DNA from: Bacillota bacterium
GTDB taxonomy: Bacteria; Bacillota; Clostridia; Tissierellales; Gottschalkiaceae
DNA: 26,211 nt
NCBI GenBank assembly: GCA_023420895.1
Contig: JAEZUY010000003.1
Span: forward strand, 1 to 26,211
Direction of reading: 5' to 3'
The position numbers were made by a program, and so were the translations under genes. Positions 23,033 to 26,211 of the stretch are shown in pieces; the first letter of the stretch is position 1; each line of letters opens with the position of its first letter. Below the pieces are notes generated by a model. That model worked only from the letters and a program-made list of their open reading frames with translations. It was not told where the DNA came from and did not search any database.

Positions 23033-23051
23033 AATGATAACATTAATCATT
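23033..23051. promoter_or_regulatory. Fur-like operator at the NEAT-LRR-SLH promoter
   Basis: AATGAT-7-ATCATT is a perfect inverted repeat. The inner TGATAACATTAATCA matches the Fur 15-mer at 11 of 14 defined positions. It overlaps the predicted -10 box, a typical repressor position. Confidence 0.55.
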
Positions 23052-23215
23052 ATTAAAATGCTTTCGTTATATTTGTAAATTTTCTCATCTCAATATTTCA
23101 CTCAAACTATTGAATTTTAGACATTTAAAACTTCTTTCGCTATTTTTTGAAGAGAAAATATACTTAAATATATTCGAAAATATAAAGAGTAAAACTATAC
23201 TGATAATTTTAAAAT

Positions 23216-23246
23216 GCAAAAAGCACTGAACTAAAGTTCAGTGCTT
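23216..23246 (-). terminator. Rho-independent terminator after the methyltransferase gene
   Basis: A perfect 12-bp stem (AAGCACTGAACT with AGTTCAGTGCTT) is followed on the minus strand by TTTGC, making five T residues including the stem end. It lies 26 bp after the stop codon. Confidence 0.88.
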
Positions 23247-23272
23247 AAATATAAAGCGAAATCTTAAATTGT

Positions 23273-24046
23273 TTATTTTTTACTTATAACTGCTATATAA
23301 AGAAGTTTTTCTCTGTTTTCATCGAAGAAATCTTTCATTTCCAAGAACTGTCCGAAGTTAGGATCGTTCTGAGCTTTTTCCATAATTTCCATTACTCTTT
23401 CCATTCCTTCATCTTTTATCATTCCTTCAGGACTCATTAAAGTCATCTTTCCAGTTTTTATTTCTACATCTTTGAACCCTGCATCTTCAAAAAGTTTTCT
23501 CCAATTTTCCTCTGTAAGAGGTTCTGCCGGAACATTTATAGCTTTTTTAAGCTTTGCGACTACTTCAGGATCCTCTTCTGTTAAGCATACATCGTGAGTG
23601 AGCAGAACTCCTCCGTCTTTAAGTACTCTATGATACTCTCTTACGGCAGCTTCTTTCTGTTTTTGTGAAAGCATAGTAAGCATTGCTTCGTTTATCACAG
23701 TATTGAATTCTTCATCTCCAAATGGAAGCTCAGTCGCATCTCCATTTACAAGATTTATTTTTCCTGCAAGTCCTTCTTTTTCTATATTATCTTCTGCATT
23801 TTTAAGCGCTTCCTTGTCCTTGTCAAGTCCTGTGATTTCACATCCATATTTCTTTTTAACATCTATAAGAGTCGTCCCCATATTGCATGCCACTTCTAAT
23901 ACATTTGAATCTTCACTAAAATCAGCATGTTCTAAAAGCCATTCTGTAGCCTCTTTTCCTCCTGGACGAAGTCTGGTCTTCCCAAGTCTTGCGAGTAATT
24001 TATGTCCTTCTTCTCTTTTTACTGTTTTAGTTTCGTTAACTGCCAT
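23273..24046 (-). CDS. Class I SAM-dependent methyltransferase
   Basis: Cytoplasmic methyltransferase of 257 residues and unknown substrate. I place the start at ATG 24044-24046 because GGAG lies 9 bases before it; the open frame runs 13 codons further to a GTG with no site. The Rossmann-type SAM-binding region begins VLEVACNMGTTLIDV (motif I, with ACNMG instead of the usual GCGxG), then the acidic GLDKDKEAL (motif II), NLVNGDATELPFGDEEFN (motif III/IV) and YHRVLKDGGVLLTHD (motif V-VI). The C-terminal third (AINVPAEPLTEENWRKLFED) is helical and may bind substrate. It is a single-gene unit with its own terminator, between the giant surface protein and the ADP-ribosyltransferase unit. It is not a radical-SAM heme-opening enzyme: no CxxxCxxC motif. 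Confidence 0.9.
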   Translation of the reverse strand: MAVNETKTVKREEGHKLLARLGKTRLRPGGKEATEWLLEHADFSEDSNVLEVACNMGTTLIDVKKKYGCEITGLDKDKEALKNAEDNIEKEGLAGKINLVNGDATELPFGDEEFNTVINEAMLTMLSQKQKEAAVREYHRVLKDGGVLLTHDVCLTEEDPEVVAKLKKAINVPAEPLTEENWRKLFEDAGFKDVEIKTGKMTLMSPEGMIKDEGMERVMEIMEKAQNDPNFGQFLEMKDFFDENREKLLYIAVISKK

Positions 24047-24236
24047 AGATATCATCTCCATATTTAAATTTTGAGCTGATATCACTTTTAATTTAATTAT
24101 TTAACCTTCTTAACCTATATAAATTATATACCATTATGTCATTTTTTATTTGATTATAATCAATTTTATTTGCTTTTTCAACAATGATTATCAGTTTCCC
24201 TATGTTATAATTAAGTCATGATGAGGAGGTTATTCC
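24047..24236. promoter_or_regulatory. Divergent promoter region, methyltransferase / ADP-ribosyltransferase unit
   Basis: Plus strand: an extended -10 (TG at 24203-24204, TATAAT 24206-24211) serves the plus-strand pair. Minus strand: TATAAT at 24123-24128 may serve the methyltransferase, with a poor -35. TTGATTATAATCAA (24150-24163) is a perfect palindrome between them. AATGATTATCA (24183-24193) is a clean Fur right half-site next to the plus-strand promoter. Confidence 0.5.
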
Positions 24237-24530
24237 ATGGCAAATAATTATGTAACAGAAAAAGAAATAGACTCATTCCTTGAATGCTGGAGCAAAAGCA
24301 TTAAAGATGAATTTAAAAATCTGAATTTCGACGCTTTCACTCTAAATTTTATCTCAAAAATAATAAAATCCTTTATAAAAGATTTTGATTTATTTAGAAA
24401 AGATCTTACTATCGATGAGCTTAAAGAAGAATTCATGAAAGCGAAAGAAGACAATGATGAACTTGAAGAATACAAAGATCTTGAAGATGCAGTCAGATTT
24501 CTCTTTATAAGAATAAATAAATATGTATGA
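24237..24530 (+). CDS. Small acidic helical protein upstream of the ADP-ribosyltransferase
   Basis: Not a recognised family. The 97 residues are strongly charged and predicted almost wholly helical, with no signal peptide, membrane segment or cysteine cluster (one cysteine, in LECWSKSIKDEF). The ATG (24237) has a strong GAGGAGG site upstream and an extended -10 promoter. Its TGA overlaps the ATG of the next gene by 8 bases (ATGTATGA), and that gene has no good ribosome binding site, so translation is coupled. An upstream, better-translated small partner of an enzyme with toxic potential fits an antitoxin, immunity protein or chaperone, but nothing in the sequence proves this. I found no WxG or other secretion-partner motif. 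Confidence 0.75.
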   Translation: MANNYVTEKEIDSFLECWSKSIKDEFKNLNFDAFTLNFISKIIKSFIKDFDLFRKDLTIDELKEEFMKAKEDNDELEEYKDLEDAVRFLFIRINKYV

Positions 24531-25080
24531 GTCCAGAGAAGCCAATACAAAACTGACAGAAGATCTTAAGAAGAATATAGAAATTCTTGAAGAGCTTTAT
24601 GAAAACACTAGAAGTCTGGTTGAAATCATTCACTATACTGGAAACAGCATAATTTTTAAAAACAATTTTAAAGAAGATCTGATGTCTGATTTCATAAAGA
24701 AATTCAAAGTTCCTGACAATATCTATCTTTATAGACTCACAAATACTGAAAACTTTGAAAAACTTATAGGCAGAACTATCGATGATTTAAAAAACAGTGA
24801 AGAAAAAAATTTCGCCATAAAAAATATTATAAGTACAAGTCTTAAACAGTTCGATATGGAAGAAACTAACTACGAAACTGGGAATTTTGATGTATTCATA
24901 AAGATAGATGTCCCTGAAGGAAGCGCCGCTTTTCCTACAGATGTGTGCTCCGCTATTAAAGGAGAAACTGAAGTTCTTCTGCCAATAGGAACAGAATTTA
25001 AATTGAAAAATATAACTGAAGATCATAAATATATTGATGGAAACCAAATAGACAATTTTATAGAGCTGGAGATAGTATAA
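24523..25080 (+). CDS. ADP-ribosyltransferase-fold protein (R-S-E class)
   Basis: Predicted NAD-dependent mono-ADP-ribosyltransferase of 185 residues. The core spans about 20-185. Arg71 lies in IYLYRLTN, the STS motif is at 104-106 in NIISTSLKQF, and Glu148-x-Glu150 lies in KGETEVLLPIGTEFKL. The ExE spacing is that of arginine-modifying or related members of the bacterial toxin (C3/VIP2, PF03496) group. IIHYTGNSIIFKNNF is the helix that normally precedes the active site. There is no signal peptide and no delivery domain, so the protein appears to act in the cell or to need a partner. It is translationally coupled to the 97-residue gene and followed by a terminator. Identity of the target is unknown; a defence effector, toxin-antitoxin toxin or secreted effector are the options. 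Confidence 0.82.
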   Translation: MYESREANTKLTEDLKKNIEILEELYENTRSLVEIIHYTGNSIIFKNNFKEDLMSDFIKKFKVPDNIYLYRLTNTENFEKLIGRTIDDLKNSEEKNFAIKNIISTSLKQFDMEETNYETGNFDVFIKIDVPEGSAAFPTDVCSAIKGETEVLLPIGTEFKLKNITEDHKYIDGNQIDNFIELEIV

Positions 25081-25083
25081 GAA

Positions 25084-25116
25084 AAAAGGCCCTAAAGGGC
25101 CTTTTCTTGTTTTTTG
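25084..25116. terminator. Bidirectional terminator after the ADP-ribosyltransferase gene
   Basis: A ten-bp stem (AAAAGGCCCT with AGGGCCTTTT, loop AA) is followed on the plus strand by CTTGTTTTTT and on the minus strand by six T residues. It separates the convergent ADP-ribosyltransferase and 25121-26211 genes. Confidence 0.93.
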
Positions 25117-25120
25117 CAAA

Positions 25121-26211
25121 CTAGTAATATGATTTAAATTCTTCTACTGATACCTCTTCTGGAATATAATCCTTTCCCAATACTTCTAGAATTAGATTTT
25201 GAGTAATTTTTTTATCACTTCCAAGAAGGAAATACATCTTATTTTCATTATAGTCATAAGTATAATTTATTATTTCTATACCTTCTGAGTTTTTTAAATT
25301 TATATTGTAATTATCTTCTTTATTATAATAAAGATTTCTTATTATATCTTCATATTCTGTTTCTACTGCTAATTCAGCTTTCTCAGGCTGCTCTTTTACT
25401 CTTCTGATTTGAATACTGTCTATTCTTTCTTTCTCTACATTGCTAGTACTGTCAAATACATATTCTTTATCAGAATCTTCATTTAAATTCTTCAGCTTAT
25501 ACTTAAGCTTTTCTCCTTTAAATAAATCCGTCCCGATTTCAGCAGTAAATTCATTTTCATATTTTTCTATATTTAAATCTTTTTTAAAAGGTATAGGTTT
25601 TTTTAAAACAAGACTTACATCATTATCTGAACGGACTATAATATTATCTCCATGATAATATCCACTTCCAATACTCTCTATATTTCTTCCTTTAAACTTC
25701 AGTTTATTATTATCTATTAATTCTATATTCTCTATAAATGGAAAAATTTTAGTATACTTATGTCTTCGTCCATATTCATCACTACTCAAATAATAATCTT
25801 TTTTTATGGCAGCTCCATTTATATCAAAAGACTGTTCTAAAAATTTAAATACATTTTTATCTTCTTTAAATATAGGATTAAAGAAATGAACTATTAATTC
25901 AGTATCATTTTTAACTTCTATATAATCATATACTCTTAGTATGCTTTCTGAATTTACTGTTCTTTCTATAATTAAAGAATTATCAAAATTAAAATATTCT
26001 CTAGGTGCTGAAGGCAAATGTATTCCTTCTATTCCCTCTTTTCTATATTCTTCATGATTAAAAAAATTCATATTTTTTCCAGATACTTTTATAGAATTAT
26101 CGTCTATTATTTCAACTTTATCAGCAACTGGCTTTTCTTTTACTCCTCTGACTATTGTCTTAAATATTTCTCCTTGAACACTGGCCTCTATTTCTCTAAA
26201 CTCATCTTTGA
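25121..26211 (-). CDS. C-terminal part of an unrecognised protein, open at the right edge
   Basis: Not recognised. The frame is open from its TAA-type stop (25121) to the window edge, at least 362 residues. I read 46 further in-frame codons upstream of the ATG at 26071 (including VQGEIFKTIVRGVKEKPVAD and VEIIDDNSIKVSGKN) without a stop. That ATG has no Shine-Dalgarno sequence and is probably internal, so the N-terminus is outside. What is visible is beta-rich, with alternating hydrophobic residues and many KYK/EYE-type charged strands, few cysteines, and no membrane segment, sorting signal or SLH repeat. The end is VLGKDYIPEEVSVEEFKSYY. It could be the tail of a secreted beta-sandwich protein; this is a guess. 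It shares a terminator with the convergent ADP-ribosyltransferase gene. Confidence 0.8.
   Translation of the reverse strand, partial: KDEFREIEASVQGEIFKTIVRGVKEKPVADKVEIIDDNSIKVSGKNMNFFNHEEYRKEGIEGIHLPSAPREYFNFDNSLIIERTVNSESILRVYDYIEVKNDTELIVHFFNPIFKEDKNVFKFLEQSFDINGAAIKKDYYLSSDEYGRRHKYTKIFPFIENIELIDNNKLKFKGRNIESIGSGYYHGDNIIVRSDNDVSLVLKKPIPFKKDLNIEKYENEFTAEIGTDLFKGEKLKYKLKNLNEDSDKEYVFDSTSNVEKERIDSIQIRRVKEQPEKAELAVETEYEDIIRNLYYNKEDNYNINLKNSEGIEIINYTYDYNENKMYFLLGSDKKITQNLILEVLGKDYIPEEVSVEEFKSYY

Larger units (their letters stand above)
22991..23272. other. 282-bp intergenic region with the promoter of the NEAT-LRR-SLH gene
   Basis: Holds the minus-strand promoter candidate (-35 TTTACA 23074-23079, -10 AATAAT 23049-23054, spacing 19), the Fur-like site at 23033-23051 and the methyltransferase terminator (23216-23246). 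The stretch 23080-23210 is AT-rich with no gene or other signal that I can see. Confidence 0.55.

Noticed and set aside
23273..24046. Anaerobic heme-degrading radical-SAM methyltransferase (HmuW-like)
   Set aside because: The protein has a class I Rossmann SAM fold and no CxxxCxxC cluster motif.
24237..25080. One ADP-ribosyltransferase gene broken by a frameshift
   Set aside because: The second frame holds a complete catalytic core including the preceding helix, and the ATGTATGA overlap is a normal coupling junction.
1..26211. tRNA, rRNA, insertion sequences, prophage or attachment sites
   Set aside because: No cloverleaf-like element, transposase or integrase motif, or flanking direct repeat was recognised by eye; a covariance-model scan would be decisive.

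Overview
The window reads as chromosome of a low-GC, Gram-positive, strictly fermentative anaerobe. Evidence is the AT-rich third codon positions, formyl-THF synthetase, glutamate formimidoyltransferase, an RnfB-like polyferredoxin, LPxTG and S-layer-homology surface proteins, and strong AGGAGG-type ribosome binding sites. A Clostridia/Tissierellia-type Bacillota (anaerobic coccus group) fits best, but the species cannot be fixed from this sequence.

Region 1 (1-6037, all on the minus strand) is housekeeping one-carbon, purine and redox metabolism: fhs (its stop codon is cut by the left edge), ftcD, a soluble multi-cluster ferredoxin with a near-perfect Fur box in its leader, and a GNAT acetyltransferase upstream of purH.

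Region 2 (6113-18550, minus strand) is a tightly packed run of 14 genes that I read as one heme-acquisition operon. In transcription order it holds a DUF454/YbaN membrane protein, a heterodimeric CydDC-type ABC exporter pair, a flavodoxin, a NEAT protein with an LPKTG sorting signal, a NEAT protein with three SLH repeats, a membrane-tethered protein resembling streptococcal Shp, an IsdE/HtsA-like heme lipoprotein, a FecCD permease, a sortase, a small surface protein with an NPFLT-type tail, a second FecCD permease, the importer ATPase, and a second DUF454 protein followed by a strong terminator. Heme would pass from cell-wall NEAT proteins (LPxTG- and SLH-anchored) to the membrane-tethered Shp-like protein, then to the lipoprotein and the ABC importer. 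The sortase would anchor the LPKTG protein. The exporter and flavodoxin may handle heme or its products inside the cell.

Region 3 (18551-22990) holds the control region with a Fur box, an AraC-family regulator on the plus strand, and a convergent gene for a very large surface protein. Its domain order is NEAT, leucine-rich repeats, NEAT, KPEDK repeats and three SLH repeats, a mixture of Bacillus IlsA and streptococcal Shr architecture. A Fur-like site lies at its promoter. A shared bidirectional terminator separates the two genes.

Region 4 (22991-26211) contains a SAM-dependent methyltransferase (minus), a two-gene plus-strand unit encoding a 97-residue protein and an ADP-ribosyltransferase-fold protein, and the C-terminal part of an unrecognised protein that runs off the right edge.

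The main novelty is the heme system. Its NEAT-type domains share a conserved methionine pair, and three of the four lack the usual Tyr-x-x-x-Tyr heme ligand motif, so a methionine-based heme relay is predicted. The ADP-ribosyltransferase pair is a second candidate. No tRNA, rRNA, CRISPR array, insertion sequence or prophage was recognised.
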